Shown here: positions 16,643 through 28,985 of the stretch, one piece after another
Layout of the letters: every line of letters begins with the position of its first letter
Position numbering within the stretch: position 1 is the first letter of the stretch
Source: Nonomuraea thailandensis
Lineage (GTDB): Bacteria; Actinomycetota; Actinomycetes; Streptosporangiales; Streptosporangiaceae
Reading direction: 5' to 3'
Assembly: GCF_024172165.1 (NCBI RefSeq)
Contig: NZ_JAMZEB010000002.1
Coordinates: forward strand, 10,142,501 to 10,206,500
DNA length: 64,000 nucleotides
Program-made: the position numbers and the translations under genes
Notes under the pieces: model-generated
What the model was told of the DNA's origin: nothing
Seen by the model: only the letters and a program-made list of their open reading frames with translations
Database searches by the model: none

Positions 16643-17242
16643 ATGCCCGACATCAAGCACTTCGATCCCGACGTCGCGCTGGACCAGGTCGTACGCCTGT
16701 TCTGGGAGCGCGGCGCCGAGGTCACCGGCATCGCCGACGTCGTGCAGGCCACCGGCCTGAGCCGGTCCAGCCTGTACGCGACCTTCGGCGGCAAGGAACG
16801 GCTGCAGGCCGCCGCCCTGCACCGCTACCTGGAGCGGCAGTCCCGGCCGGTGTTCGCCGCACTGGCCGCCGACGGTCGCGGCCTGCCCGCCGTCACCGCC
16901 TTCTTCGAGCGGCTGGTGGCGGCGCGCTGCACCGGCGAGCACGCCCGCTGGGGCTGCCTGGTCACCAACACCCACACCGGCCCCGCCCGCACGATCCCCG
17001 AGATCCGGCAGGTTCTGGACGCCCACCACGCCGAGCTGCGGGCGGCCATGCGTGCCGCGCTGGAGGCCGCGCGGGATCGCGGCCAGGTGCGGCCGGGGCT
17101 GGAGCCGCGGGGCTGCGCCGAGACGCTGGCGCTGCTGGCCTACGGGGTGAACCTGCGCTCCCGGGCCGGCGCCGACGCCGGCGACCTGCTGGCGGGCGTG
17201 CGCGCCGTACTGGATGGTTTCACTCGCACAGAGGAGAGATGA
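16643..17242 (+). CDS. TetR-family regulator of AhpD-like gene
   Basis: A 199-residue repressor. The HTH (DQVVRLFWERGAEVTGIADV, LSRSSLYATFGGKERL) resembles AcrR/NemR-like members often paired with redox-stress genes. Its C-terminal domain carries WGCLVTNTHT, a cysteine in the usual place for this subgroup; redox or electrophile sensing is inference. ATG 16643 follows GGGAGAGG. Its stop overlaps the next gene's start (ATGA), so the two are coupled. The perfect dyad just upstream is its probable operator. Confidence 0.92.
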   Translation: MPDIKHFDPDVALDQVVRLFWERGAEVTGIADVVQATGLSRSSLYATFGGKERLQAAALHRYLERQSRPVFAALAADGRGLPAVTAFFERLVAARCTGEHARWGCLVTNTHTGPARTIPEIRQVLDAHHAELRAAMRAALEAARDRGQVRPGLEPRGCAETLALLAYGVNLRSRAGADAGDLLAGVRAVLDGFTRTEER

Positions 17243-17820
17243 TGATCGATTTCCGTGTGTACGACGAGAGCGACGCCCCCGAGGCGGCCCGCCCGATGCT
17301 GGAGGCGGCCAAGAGGCGCATGGGCTTCGTGACCACCCTGAACGGCGTGATGGCCGAATCCCCCGAGCTGCTGGCCGGCTACAACGCGCTGGCCGAGCAG
17401 TTCGGCAGGTCCTCGCTGCCGGGGCCGGCCAAGCACGTCGTGTGGATCACCGCCAGCGTGGAGAACGCATGCGAGTACTGCGTGGCCGCGCACTCCACCC
17501 TGGCGTTGCGCGCCCGCGTGCCCGCCGAGGTGGTCGGCGCCCTGCGGGCGGGCGAGCCGCTCTCCGACCCCGCGCTGGAGGCCGCCCGGCGGCTCACGCA
17601 GGTGATGGTCGCCCGGCGCGGCTGGGTGGACGACGCCGAGGTCGAGGCGTTCCTCGCCGCGGGCTACACGCGCCGCCACGTGCTGGACCTCGTGCTCGGC
17701 GTCGGCATGAAGACGCTGTCGAACTACACCAACCACCTCGCCCACACCCCGCTGGACCCGGCCTGGCAGGGCCAGGAATGGACTCAGAGCGACGGCGCGG
17801 CGTCCTTCACGCTCACCTGA
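17239..17820 (+). CDS. AhpD-like / carboxymuconolactone decarboxylase family protein
   Basis: A 193-residue all-helical AhpD-fold protein. The reactive motif E-N-A-C-E-Y-C-V-A-A-H fits the AhpD pattern ExxxCxxCxxxH, which supplies a thiol pair and proton relay for peroxidase or reductase activity. It is therefore more likely an alkylhydroperoxidase-type redox protein than a decarboxylase. ATG 17239 overlaps the TetR stop; a second ATG follows immediately. Translational coupling and the shared operator suggest induction by whatever the TetR protein senses. The 3' end overlaps the convergent ArsR gene by 37 bp. Confidence 0.9.
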   Translation: MMIDFRVYDESDAPEAARPMLEAAKRRMGFVTTLNGVMAESPELLAGYNALAEQFGRSSLPGPAKHVVWITASVENACEYCVAAHSTLALRARVPAEVVGALRAGEPLSDPALEAARRLTQVMVARRGWVDDAEVEAFLAAGYTRRHVLDLVLGVGMKTLSNYTNHLAHTPLDPAWQGQEWTQSDGAASFTLT

Positions 17821-18137
17821 TGGCCGACGTCCTCGTCCTCGGCCGCGGCCAGCACCGCCTCCAGCAGCCCGGGGAAGCGCACCCGCAGCTCCTGCCGTCG
17901 TAAGGTCACGAAGCAGCGGGTGCCCTCCTGCCGGGTACGGGTCAGCCCGGCATCGCGCAGCACCCGCAGATGATGGCTGAGCGTGGACTTGGCCACCGGC
18001 GCCCTCAGCTCGCCCCAGCCGCGCTCACGGCCGTCGGCCAGCACCCGCACCACTCCGACCCTGATCGGATCGCTGAGGGCGGCCATCACCCCGGTCAGGG
18101 TGAACTCGCCCGCTTCGGGGTGATGCGCCTGTCTCAT
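17784..18137 (-). CDS. ArsR-family winged-helix repressor
   Basis: A 117-residue HTH_5-type regulator. GVMAALSDPIRVGVVRVLAD is followed by recognition helix AKSTLSHHLRVLRDAGL and wing RTRQEGTRCFVTL. No conserved metal-binding cysteines of the ArsR/SmtB metal sensors are visible, so it is probably a non-metal member. ATG 18137 (MRQAHHPEAGEF) is preferred; an upstream ATG at 18167 would place the start inside the operator. It diverges from the SDR gene across a dyad and should regulate both. Confidence 0.88.
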   Translation of the reverse strand: MRQAHHPEAGEFTLTGVMAALSDPIRVGVVRVLADGRERGWGELRAPVAKSTLSHHLRVLRDAGLTRTRQEGTRCFVTLRRQELRVRFPGLLEAVLAAAEDEDVGHQVSVKDAAPSL

Positions 18138-18151
18138 CCCCCCATGGTAGC

Positions 18152-18180
18152 TTGTTCGATGTTTCACGAACGTCGAACAA
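18152..18180. promoter_or_regulatory. Divergent ArsR operator (overlapping dyads)
   Basis: TTGTTCGA (18152-18159) and TCGAACAA (18173-18180) form perfect 8-bp arms with a 13-bp spacer. A second dyad GTTCG/CGAAC overlaps inside (18154-18172). It lies between the ArsR and SDR start codons. Confidence 0.7.
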
Positions 18181-18193
18181 AGAGGGATCCGCC

Positions 18194-18949
18194 ATGACCG
18201 CCAACCGACTGCAGGACCAGGTCGCGATCGTGACCGGCGCGGGATCCGGGATCGGCTGCGCCACCGCGCTCGCCTTCGCCCGCGCCGGAGCCCGCGTGCT
18301 CGCCGTGGGCCGCCGAGCCGAGGCCCTGCGGCAGACCGCCGCCCGGCACCCCGGCATCGCCGTCCTCCCGGCCGACATCACCGGCGACGGCACCCCACAG
18401 GCGGTGATCGACGCGGCGACCGACCGCTGGGGCCGCCTCGACGTACTGGTCAACAACGCCGGCGCCACCACCGTCATGCCGCTGGCCGAGACCGACGGCC
18501 GGCGCGTCGCCGACCTGCTGGCCCTCAACGTCACCGCGCCCAGCCTGCTCGCCAGGGCCGCGCTGCCGCACCTGCGCGCCGGTCGCGGCACGATCGTGAA
18601 CGTCTCCAGCACGTACGGCCACCGCCCGCTCCCCGGCGCCGCCCACTACGCCGCCTCCAAGGCCGCCCTCGAACAGCTGACCCGCAGCTGGGCCCTGGAG
18701 CTGGCCGCCGACGGCGTCCGTGTCAACGCGCTGGCCCCCGGCCCCACCGAGAGCGAGGCACTGACAGCCGCCGGCCTGCCCGACGACGTCGTCGAGCAGA
18801 TCAAGCAGGACGAGGCCGACAGCATCCCCATGGGACGTCGCGGCACCCCCGAGGAGGTGGCCGCCTGGATCGTCCACCTCGCCGACCCCGCCTCGACCTG
18901 GATCACCGGCCAGGTCCTCACCATCGACGGCGGCCTGGAACTCACCTGA
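18194..18949 (+). CDS. Short-chain dehydrogenase/reductase (SDR)
   Basis: A 251-residue classical SDR of FabG-like form, using NAD(P)H. Cofactor motif TGAGSGIG (near residue 14), NNAG (VLVNNAGATT), catalytic Ser in VSSTYG and the YxxxK motif in HYAASKAA are all intact, with the C-terminal GQVLTIDGGLELT. ATG 18194 is used; the earlier ATG 18152 lies inside the operator. It is the likely target of the divergent ArsR regulator. The substrate is unknown. Confidence 0.92.
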   Translation: MTANRLQDQVAIVTGAGSGIGCATALAFARAGARVLAVGRRAEALRQTAARHPGIAVLPADITGDGTPQAVIDAATDRWGRLDVLVNNAGATTVMPLAETDGRRVADLLALNVTAPSLLARAALPHLRAGRGTIVNVSSTYGHRPLPGAAHYAASKAALEQLTRSWALELAADGVRVNALAPGPTESEALTAAGLPDDVVEQIKQDEADSIPMGRRGTPEEVAAWIVHLADPASTWITGQVLTIDGGLELT

Positions 18950-18962
18950 GGGCCCCGCACCG

Positions 18963-19721
18963 CTACAGGGGGCCGCGGCTCCCCTGATGCTCGCGCAGGA
19001 ACGCGACGATCATGCCGGTGACCTCGGCCGGCCGTTCCATGCTCGCCAGGTGACTCGCCCACGGCAGCTCCACGTGACGGGCGGCGGGCAGGACGGCGGC
19101 GGTGTCCCGGAAGTCGGCCGCGTCGTGCGCGCCCGAGACGGCGAGACACGGCATCGTGACGGCCGCCAGATCGACCTCGGGCTTGACCGGCCCGACGACT
19201 CCTTCGGCCAGCTGCAGCTCGTAGGCGCGTACCTGCATCTCGTGCACCGCCCGCTTGGCGTCCTCGCCCGCGTCCGGCCCCAGCCAGCGATCGACCATCA
19301 GCTGTGCGGCTCCGGCCAGATCGCCCGCCTCGACCAGCGCGTCCTCGCGCGCCCCCAGGGCACGCACCTCATCGCTCGGCTCGCGCCCGGGCAGGGCGGC
19401 CGACAGCAGCACCAGCGCCGCCACCCGGTCAGGATGACTCGCGGCGACCTCCAACGCGACCTTCCCGCCGTAGGAGGAGCCGACCAGCGAGACCTGCCCG
19501 ATGCCCAGGCTGTCCAGGAGCGCCAGCACATCACCGGTGTTGCTGTACGGCTCCGCGGGCAGCGGGCTCTGCCCGAAGCCACGCAGGTCACAGCGGATCA
19601 CCCGGAAACCGGCATCGATCAGGGGCTGCCACTGGGGGTCCCACATCCGCCTGTCGCACACCCCGGCGTGCAGGAGAAGTACAGCCGGCCCGTCGCCGCC
19701 GACGTCATGAGAGATTGTCAT
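18963..19721 (-). CDS. Alpha/beta-hydrolase
   Basis: A 252-residue alpha/beta-hydrolase-fold enzyme. The oxyanion region is LLLHAGVCDRRMW, the nucleophile elbow GSSYGG, the acid SGAHDAAD and the catalytic His ASHLASMERP. It resembles 3-oxoadipate enol-lactonase/haloperoxidase-like hydrolases, but no pathway neighbours support a specific substrate. ATG 19721 begins MTISHDVGGDGP; the long reading frame beyond is antisense to neighbouring genes. It is convergent with the SDR gene (13-bp gap) and follows the MerR gene by 35 bp in the same direction. Confidence 0.9.
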   Translation of the reverse strand: MTISHDVGGDGPAVLLLHAGVCDRRMWDPQWQPLIDAGFRVIRCDLRGFGQSPLPAEPYSNTGDVLALLDSLGIGQVSLVGSSYGGKVALEVAASHPDRVAALVLLSAALPGREPSDEVRALGAREDALVEAGDLAGAAQLMVDRWLGPDAGEDAKRAVHEMQVRAYELQLAEGVVGPVKPEVDLAAVTMPCLAVSGAHDAADFRDTAAVLPAARHVELPWASHLASMERPAEVTGMIVAFLREHQGSRGPL

Positions 19722-19756
19722 CCGGCAGACACTACTGGGTACGCCGAAAGAACCGG

Positions 19757-20158
19757 TCAAGCCCTGGGCACACAGTCCGGGACCTCGTCCCGCAGGCCCA
19801 GCCGCCCCTCGTAGATGGCCACCTTGTGGGTGATCAGCGCGAGGCACTCGTCGAGCTCGTGCATCTGGGCGAGCACCCGTTCCCGGTGCTCGCGCAGCAC
19901 CCTGAGCCGTTCCACCTCGTTGCCCTGGCCCGCTCTGACGAGCTCGGTGTAGCGCCGGATGTCGGTCAGGGGCATGCCGGAGGCTCGCAGCCGCATGCAC
20001 ACGCCCAGCCAGTCGACGTCTCCTTCGCTGTAGACGCGGTGCCCTGCGCTTCCCCGCCGTACCGGCTGGGCCAGCAGCCCCTCCCGCTCGTAGAACCGGA
20101 GCGTGTGCACGCTGAGCCCCGTGCGTTCGGCGACCTGGCCGATGCTCATACCCGACAT
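19757..20158 (-). CDS. MerR-family regulator
   Basis: A 133-residue MerR protein. The HTH (SIGQVAERTGLSVHTLRFYE) and wing (GHRVYSEGDVDWL) are followed by a coiled-coil dimerisation helix around residues 75-118. No conserved metal-binding Cys pair is present; the single Cys near the C-terminus (VPDCVPRA) and one in the HTH (GVCMRL) could sense redox. It diverges from the aldo-keto reductase, whose promoter has the long spacer typical of MerR-controlled genes. Confidence 0.92.
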   Translation of the reverse strand: MSGMSIGQVAERTGLSVHTLRFYEREGLLAQPVRRGSAGHRVYSEGDVDWLGVCMRLRASGMPLTDIRRYTELVRAGQGNEVERLRVLREHRERVLAQMHELDECLALITHKVAIYEGRLGLRDEVPDCVPRA

Positions 20159-20167
20159 GTGGCCAGT

Positions 20168-20198
20168 TTGACTTAGAGTCGGCTCTAGCTTCTAGGGT
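20168..20198 (+). promoter_or_regulatory. MerR-type promoter with 19-bp spacer
   Basis: TTGACT (20168-20173) and TAGGGT (20193-20198) are separated by 19 bp. The spacer holds the dyad TTAGAG-tcgg-CTCTAG (20173-20188). Overlong spacers with a central dyad are the hallmark of MerR activation. The promoter drives the aldo-keto reductase gene. Confidence 0.65.
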
Positions 20199-20205
20199 CC
20201 GGAGC

Positions 20206-21255
20206 ATGAGATATCGCATCCTCGGCGGCACCGGGATCGAGGTCAGCACCCACTGCCTCGGCACCATGATGTTCGGCTCGGCCGGCAACCCCGACCACGA
20301 TGACAGCATCCGCGTCATCCACGCCGCCCTCGACCACGGCATCAACTTCGTCGACACCGCCGACATGTACTCGGCGGGCGAGTCCGAGGAGATCGTGGGC
20401 AAGGCGTTGCAGGGCCGGCGGGACGAGGTGGTGCTGTCGACCAAGGTGCACTTCCCGATGGGGGAGGGCCCCAACAGGAGCGGCAACTCGCGGCGCTGGA
20501 TCGTGCGCGAGGTCGAGGCGAGCCTCAAGCGGCTGCGTACCGACTGGATCGACCTCTACCAGATTCACCGCCCCGACCACCGGACCGACATCGAGGAGAC
20601 CCTCTCCGCCCTGACCGACCTGGTACGGCAGGGCAAGATCCGGGCCTTCGGCAGCTCGGCCTTCCCCGCGCACGAGACGGTCGAGGCCTACCACGTGGCC
20701 CGGCAGCGCGGCCTGTACCGCTTCCGCACCGAGCAGCCCCCGTACAACATCCTGGCCCGCGGCATCGAGGGCGACGTCCTGCCCACCGCGCAGCGGCTCG
20801 GCATGGGCGTGCTCACCTACAGCCCGCTGGGCTGGGGGTTCCTGACCGGCCGCTACCGCAAGGGGCAGCAGGTCGACCTCTCACAGGGCCGCGCCGCACG
20901 CGCCCCGGAGCGGTTCGACCCGGCCATCCCGGTCAACGCGGCCAAGCTGGAGGTCGTCGAGGAGCTGGTGAAGCTGGCGGACGAGCTCGGCTGCACCCTG
21001 CCGTCGCTGGCCGTCGCCTTCGCCGCCGCGCACCCGGCGGTCACCTCGGTCATCCTCGGCCCGCGCACGATGGAGCAGCTCGAGGGCCTGCTGAAGGGCT
21101 CCTCGCTGGTGCTCGACGACGCCGTGCTGGACCGGATCGACGAGCTCGTGCCGCCCGGCACCAACGTCTACCACCCCGTCGGCCTGTGGAGCCCCGCACC
21201 CCTGACCGACCCCGCCCTGCGCCGCCGCCCGCTCGGCGACCGCGCCGCGAGCTGA
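20206..21255 (+). CDS. Aldo/keto reductase
   Basis: A 349-residue NADPH-dependent aldo-keto reductase of the YghZ/Kv-beta-like type. The TIM-barrel catalytic tetrad is visible: Asp and Tyr in FVDTADMYSAGESE, Lys in LSTKVHF and His in YQIHRPD. The C-terminal NADPH-binding region is SVILGPRTMEQLEG. It lies directly behind a MerR-type promoter and divergent to the MerR gene, which suggests induction by an electrophile or toxic aldehyde (inference). The WD40 remnant lies downstream on the other strand. Confidence 0.92.
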   Translation: MRYRILGGTGIEVSTHCLGTMMFGSAGNPDHDDSIRVIHAALDHGINFVDTADMYSAGESEEIVGKALQGRRDEVVLSTKVHFPMGEGPNRSGNSRRWIVREVEASLKRLRTDWIDLYQIHRPDHRTDIEETLSALTDLVRQGKIRAFGSSAFPAHETVEAYHVARQRGLYRFRTEQPPYNILARGIEGDVLPTAQRLGMGVLTYSPLGWGFLTGRYRKGQQVDLSQGRAARAPERFDPAIPVNAAKLEVVEELVKLADELGCTLPSLAVAFAAAHPAVTSVILGPRTMEQLEGLLKGSSLVLDDAVLDRIDELVPPGTNVYHPVGLWSPAPLTDPALRRRPLGDRAAS

Positions 21256-21261
21256 CGGAAG

Positions 21262-21577
21262 CGGGGGATCGCGCGCCCAGACTCCACACCCGGATGGTCC
21301 TGTCCAGGCCGCTGGAGATGACAACGGGGGTTCCGTCGCTGCGCTTGCCCACGGCCAGCGCCTCGACGCGACCCGTGTGACCCTTCAGGGGCTTGCCGAT
21401 GGGCGTACCGAGGGCAGGTGCCTCCGCCCGCGACACGGCCCCCTCGGCTGCGGCGAGCTGCTGGGCGGGTGCCTGTGCCGCCCTTCCTTCCGTCAGATGC
21501 GGCGGCCCCACGAGCAGCGACGCCCCCGTTGCGAGCGCCAACGCTCCCGCCCTGGCCCGCAAGGTCCGGCTTCCCAT
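21262..21577 (-). pseudogene. WD40-repeat protein, 5' remnant
   Basis: ATG 21577 opens MGSRTLRARAGALALATGAS, a signal-like stretch, followed by one WD40 unit (GHTGRVEALAVG, then ISSGLDRTIRVWSLG). Beyond about 21270 the frame continues without stop into sequence antisense to the aldo-keto reductase and loses all WD40 character. Normal proteins of this type carry several to many repeats, so this looks like a gene cut off by the insertion or rearrangement that brought the reductase pair. From 21578 to 21773 I see no gene. Confidence 0.65.
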
Positions 21578-21773
21578 GCCCACCCCCCTGCGATCCTGAT
21601 CTTCAACTGCCGACACCCTGGCCTCCCGACCCACCGCACGAAACGCGCAGGCCGGGTGAACTCTTCGTATGGACATGCTCGAACAGCGGTTGGATCGGGC
21701 GGCCCACGGAGATCTACGCAGCACAGCGCACTGTGATCACCTGCCAGGGGAGCCAGGATCTCGGGGGGGCACG

Positions 21774-22265
21774 ATGAGTGACTTTCCACCGTCCGCGTTC
21801 ATCCGTAGTGCACCGTCCGACCCCGGACGAGCCCGCGGGCCGCGCTCCATCGCACTCACCTTCATCATCGCCATGGGATGCAGTGCGGGCCTTGGCTTCT
21901 CCGCCGGTCTGGCTGTACGCCCGGATCGCCCGGCCACCAGTGCTCAACCTGTCGTGAACGCGCCGGCCCCGCGCGCGGCCTTGGCCTCGCCCTCTCCACG
22001 CCCGGTCGCGAAAGCGCCGCCGGCCACGTCGAAGCCGTCACCGACCACCCGGGCCAAGCGTTTCGTCCCGCGGAGGAAACGTGTGCCTGTCCACAGGCCG
22101 ACCGTGACCGTCAAGGAGCGTCCATACGCCGCACCGCCGCAGGTGCGCGAACGTCAGGACACGGGCGCCGCTCGCAAGCGGTGCATCAGCAGTACACCGG
22201 GACAGCGGTGTCATCGGCCCGTGCCCAGCTGGCTCCATGGATATCCACACTTCGAGCGAGGGTGA
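21774..22265 (+). CDS. Small membrane-anchored Pro/Ala/Arg-rich protein, hypothetical
   Basis: A 163-residue protein of unknown function. After about 30 polar residues there is one hydrophobic segment (IALTFIIAMGCSAGLGFSAG). A long Pro/Ala/Ser-rich linker follows, then a very basic region (AKRFVPRRKRVPVHR) and a Cys/His tail. Topology would place the tail outside the membrane. ATG 21774 follows GGGGGGG closely. It lies between the WD40 remnant and the tRNA. Codon G/C bias supports coding, but I know no homologue. Confidence 0.5.
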   Translation: MSDFPPSAFIRSAPSDPGRARGPRSIALTFIIAMGCSAGLGFSAGLAVRPDRPATSAQPVVNAPAPRAALASPSPRPVAKAPPATSKPSPTTRAKRFVPRRKRVPVHRPTVTVKERPYAAPPQVRERQDTGAARKRCISSTPGQRCHRPVPSWLHGYPHFERG

Positions 22266-22294
22266 GATGGTCGGAGCTGGTCACGCAAGCAAAA

Positions 22295-22321
22295 AGCCAC
22301 CCTTGGACATCAAGAGTGGCT
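22295..22321 (-). terminator. Rho-independent terminator of tRNA-Ile
   Basis: On the minus strand AGCCACTCTTG pairs with CAAGGGTGGCT (one mismatch) around a 5-base loop, then TTTTT follows (22291-22295 read as A on plus). It lies 22 bp beyond the tRNA 3' end. Confidence 0.85.
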
Positions 22322-22342
22322 ACTTTAGCTGGTCATGCTGTG

Positions 22343-22416
22343 TGGGGCTACCAGGACTTGAACCTGGGACCTCTTCCTTATCAGGGAAGCGCTCTAACCG
22401 ACTGAGCTATAGCCCC
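22343..22416 (-). tRNA. tRNA-Ile (anticodon GAT)
   Basis: A 74-nt cloverleaf. Acceptor arms GGGGCTA/TAGCCCC, D-arm AGCTCAGTCGGTTAGAGC, anticodon stem CTTCC/GGAAG around loop CTGATAA giving GAT, and T-arm with GGTTCAAGTCC. Discriminator A; CCA is not encoded. Its place beyond gyrA is usual in actinobacteria, but the customary partner tRNA-Ala is not in the window. Confidence 0.97.
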
Positions 22417-22544
22417 GCTCGCATCCCGAACGTTATCGCATCCGCCTCACGGAGGCGAACCGGTTGTTCGGGACGAGAAAAGCTTACAACCTCCGGCAGG
22501 CTGCTCGCGCCGTCCGCATGCCCCGTACGGCGCGAGCTCCGCCC

Positions 22545-23291
22545 TTACTCGGCCTCGCTGAAGGTCACCTCGACGCCGCCCACCAGGTCGGAGGCGATGT
22601 TGTAGATGACCGCCCCCAACGTGGAAAGAGCCGTGATCAGTACGACGTTCACCGCCCCGATCAGGGCCGTGTAGCCGAGGATCCGCACGGGCTCGAACCA
22701 GGAGGCGATGTCGATCGGGATCGAGCTCTGCCCCTGCTCGCCCTGGCCGAGCTGGTTGACCAGCTCCACGATCGAGTCGAAGACGCCCAGGGCCGACAGC
22801 ACGCCGTACAGGACGGCCACCGCCACGAACAGCACCACGAAGCAGACCAGGGAGACCACGAAGCTGAACTTCATGGCCGACCACGGCTCGACGCGGCGCA
22901 GGACCAGGTGGGCCTTGCGAGGCAGCCGGCCCCCGGACGAGCCGGACCCCTTCTTCTTGTTGGACAGCTCAAGGGCCGGCGGGGCCTCGGTGGCCAGCGA
23001 CGGGCGCAGGCGGACCGTCTCGTTGCCCTCCGACTGCGGCTGTGCCCCCTGCGGCGGCACGGGTGGGCCCTGGGGCCCGGACGGGCCGTGAGGGCCCGGC
23101 GGTCCGGGCGGGCCCGGCTGCGGCGAAGGCTTGTTGTCCTCCTTGGCGGGCATGGGCCTGCCCTGCGCGGGCGAGGTGTTGTCCTGCCCTTCCTCGACCG
23201 CGTCGAACATCTCGGTCTCTGCGGGCTTCTTCGGCTGCTGTCCGTTACCCGAAGCCGCCTTGGTCCTGGCGGGACCACCCTGGGCGCTCAT
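22545..23291 (-). CDS. DUF3566 membrane protein
   Basis: A 248-residue protein of the DUF3566 family, which follows gyrA in most actinobacteria. Residues 1-115 are disordered and include a collagen-like Gly-Pro stretch (PGPPGPPGPHGPSGPQGPP, about 61-79). Two membrane helices follow (SFVVSLVCFVVLFVAVAVLY near 143-170 and ILGYTALIGAVNVVLITALS near 205-225). C-terminal EVTFSEAE is exposed. It starts 3 bp after the gyrA stop, so it is the last gene of the operon. Function is not established. Confidence 0.9.
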   Translation of the reverse strand: MSAQGGPARTKAASGNGQQPKKPAETEMFDAVEEGQDNTSPAQGRPMPAKEDNKPSPQPGPPGPPGPHGPSGPQGPPVPPQGAQPQSEGNETVRLRPSLATEAPPALELSNKKKGSGSSGGRLPRKAHLVLRRVEPWSAMKFSFVVSLVCFVVLFVAVAVLYGVLSALGVFDSIVELVNQLGQGEQGQSSIPIDIASWFEPVRILGYTALIGAVNVVLITALSTLGAVIYNIASDLVGGVEVTFSEAE

Positions 23292-23294
23292 GAG

Positions 23295-25793
<2,499 letters not shown>

Positions 25794-25808
25794 AGGTGTT
25801 GGTCCTTC

Positions 25809-27752
<1,944 letters not shown>

Positions 27753-28094
27753 CTGCGAAATCCTCCTGCCGCGGACACGCGGCGGGGGAGGCGACTAACT
27801 AGCGAAGCTGCCCCTGCCGTGCCCGTCACCGTCGTGAGTGCCCCGATGCGCGGTCACCCAGGGGAGTCGGCTTGCTGCCGGGGTGACACGCAAGCGGACG
27901 TGTCCGGAATCCTTTTTCATTCTACCGCTTCCGGAGGGCCAAGGTGGCAATGAACGCGCCTGTGATGCCCTCTAGCTCGTTTGGCCCCCAGGCAAGCATC
28001 CCCCCTCCGGAAAGGGGGCTTATCGCGTCTGCGGCGGTCTGATCGCCCCGAGCGCCTTTCCGCCGCCGCTGTGGACGCCCCCTGTGGACGGCCG
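27753..28094. promoter_or_regulatory. Intergenic region upstream of gyrBA
   Basis: A 342-bp gap with no supported gene. It holds the gyrB RBS (AGGAGG near 27765), a dciA terminator (27994-28021) and two CTGTGGACG sequences (28069-28091) resembling DnaA boxes. The gyrB promoter must lie here, but I cannot point to a confident -35/-10 pair. Confidence 0.5.
27994..28021 (-). terminator. Probable terminator after dciA
   Basis: AAGC-atc-CCCCC pairs with GGGGG-CTT around TCCGGAAA. It lies about 75 bp beyond the dciA stop on the minus strand. No long T-run follows, so it is moderately supported. Confidence 0.5.
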
Positions 28095-28985
28095 CTACCC
28101 GTACGTGTCACGGGGGCCCCGCCTTCCGGTCACCCGCAATCCCCCTGATGGACGCGGAGCGTTCTGCGGGCCTCTGACCTTGACCTTTGTCACGGTGCCG
28201 TCGCCGAGCTCCTCGTTGAGCCTGCGTACGAGGGTGCGGGCGAGCAGCCGGACCTGCGTCGCCCACGCCGTCGAGTCGGCGGCGATCAGCACCTCGCCGT
28301 CGTCGAACGACTCGGGCTTGGTGTGGGCGGCCAGGTCAGGGCCCACGATCTCGACCCAGCGGCCGAACACCGCGCCCACCTTCGCCGGGCGCTCCCAGCC
28401 GCGATCGGCCAGCAGATCGGCGATCGCGCGACCGAAAAGCTGGGGATCGCCGCCGTCCCTGCGTGGCCCTCCCGCCTTCCGCCTGGGCTCGCGCCGGGGG
28501 AGCTGGCCGCGCTTGGCGGCGTCGGCCTTGGCCTGGGCGAGCTTCTCCCGTGCCATGGCCACACCCCTGGCCGTCGCGTTCTCGCCCCCAGCGGCCGCCG
28601 AAGGACCCTTCGCGGGCGCCCCCGGCCCGCGGCCCGCCGCGGACCCGTCACCGGCGGCGGACCCGCCATGGGCTTGAGGCCCGCCACCGGCCGCCCCGCC
28701 GCCCACACCCTGTGGACCGCCGCCCGACGCCCCGGGCCCGCCCTGCCCGGCCCCTTGCGCCCGCGCCCCGGCCCCTTGCGCCCGCGCTCCATCCGCCTGG
28801 CCCTGTGCTCCGGCCGCCTGGTCCTGTGCCGCGGTCGTCCCCACCTGTGGACGACGACCGTCCGCCGCCGCGCCGGGCCGAGGACGACCGCCCGTGGATC
28901 CGGCCCGCGGCCGTCCAGCGGAAGCCGCGCCCTGTGGATAACCGGCGCCCCCCGGTGGGAAACCGCGCGCGTCATCAGCGGACAC
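28095..28985 (-). CDS. dciA: DciA-type helicase-loading factor (DUF721)
   Basis: A 296-residue DciA. The conserved C-terminal domain (about 175-275) includes FGRAIADLLADRGW, VGAVFGRWVEIVGPDLAAHT and TAWATQVRLLARTLVRRLNE. In bacteria lacking DnaC/DnaI, DciA helps load the DnaB helicase at the origin. The first 170 residues are Gly/Ala/Gln-rich and disordered (GARAQGAGARAQGAGQGG), longer than in many relatives, and their DNA contains a perfect DnaA box at 28933. GTG 28985 overlaps the recF end by 11 bp, so the two are coupled. Confidence 0.92.
   Translation of the reverse strand: MSADDARGFPPGGAGYPQGAASAGRPRAGSTGGRPRPGAAADGRRPQVGTTAAQDQAAGAQGQADGARAQGAGARAQGAGQGGPGASGGGPQGVGGGAAGGGPQAHGGSAAGDGSAAGRGPGAPAKGPSAAAGGENATARGVAMAREKLAQAKADAAKRGQLPRREPRRKAGGPRRDGGDPQLFGRAIADLLADRGWERPAKVGAVFGRWVEIVGPDLAAHTKPESFDDGEVLIAADSTAWATQVRLLARTLVRRLNEELGDGTVTKVKVRGPQNAPRPSGGLRVTGRRGPRDTYG

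Noticed and set aside
22417..22475. Stem-loop between DUF3566 and tRNA-Ile (TCCCGAAC..GTTCGGGA with inner CGCCT/AGGCG)
   Set aside because: It could be a terminator or processing stem, but no T-run follows and the arms are far apart, so I did not list it.
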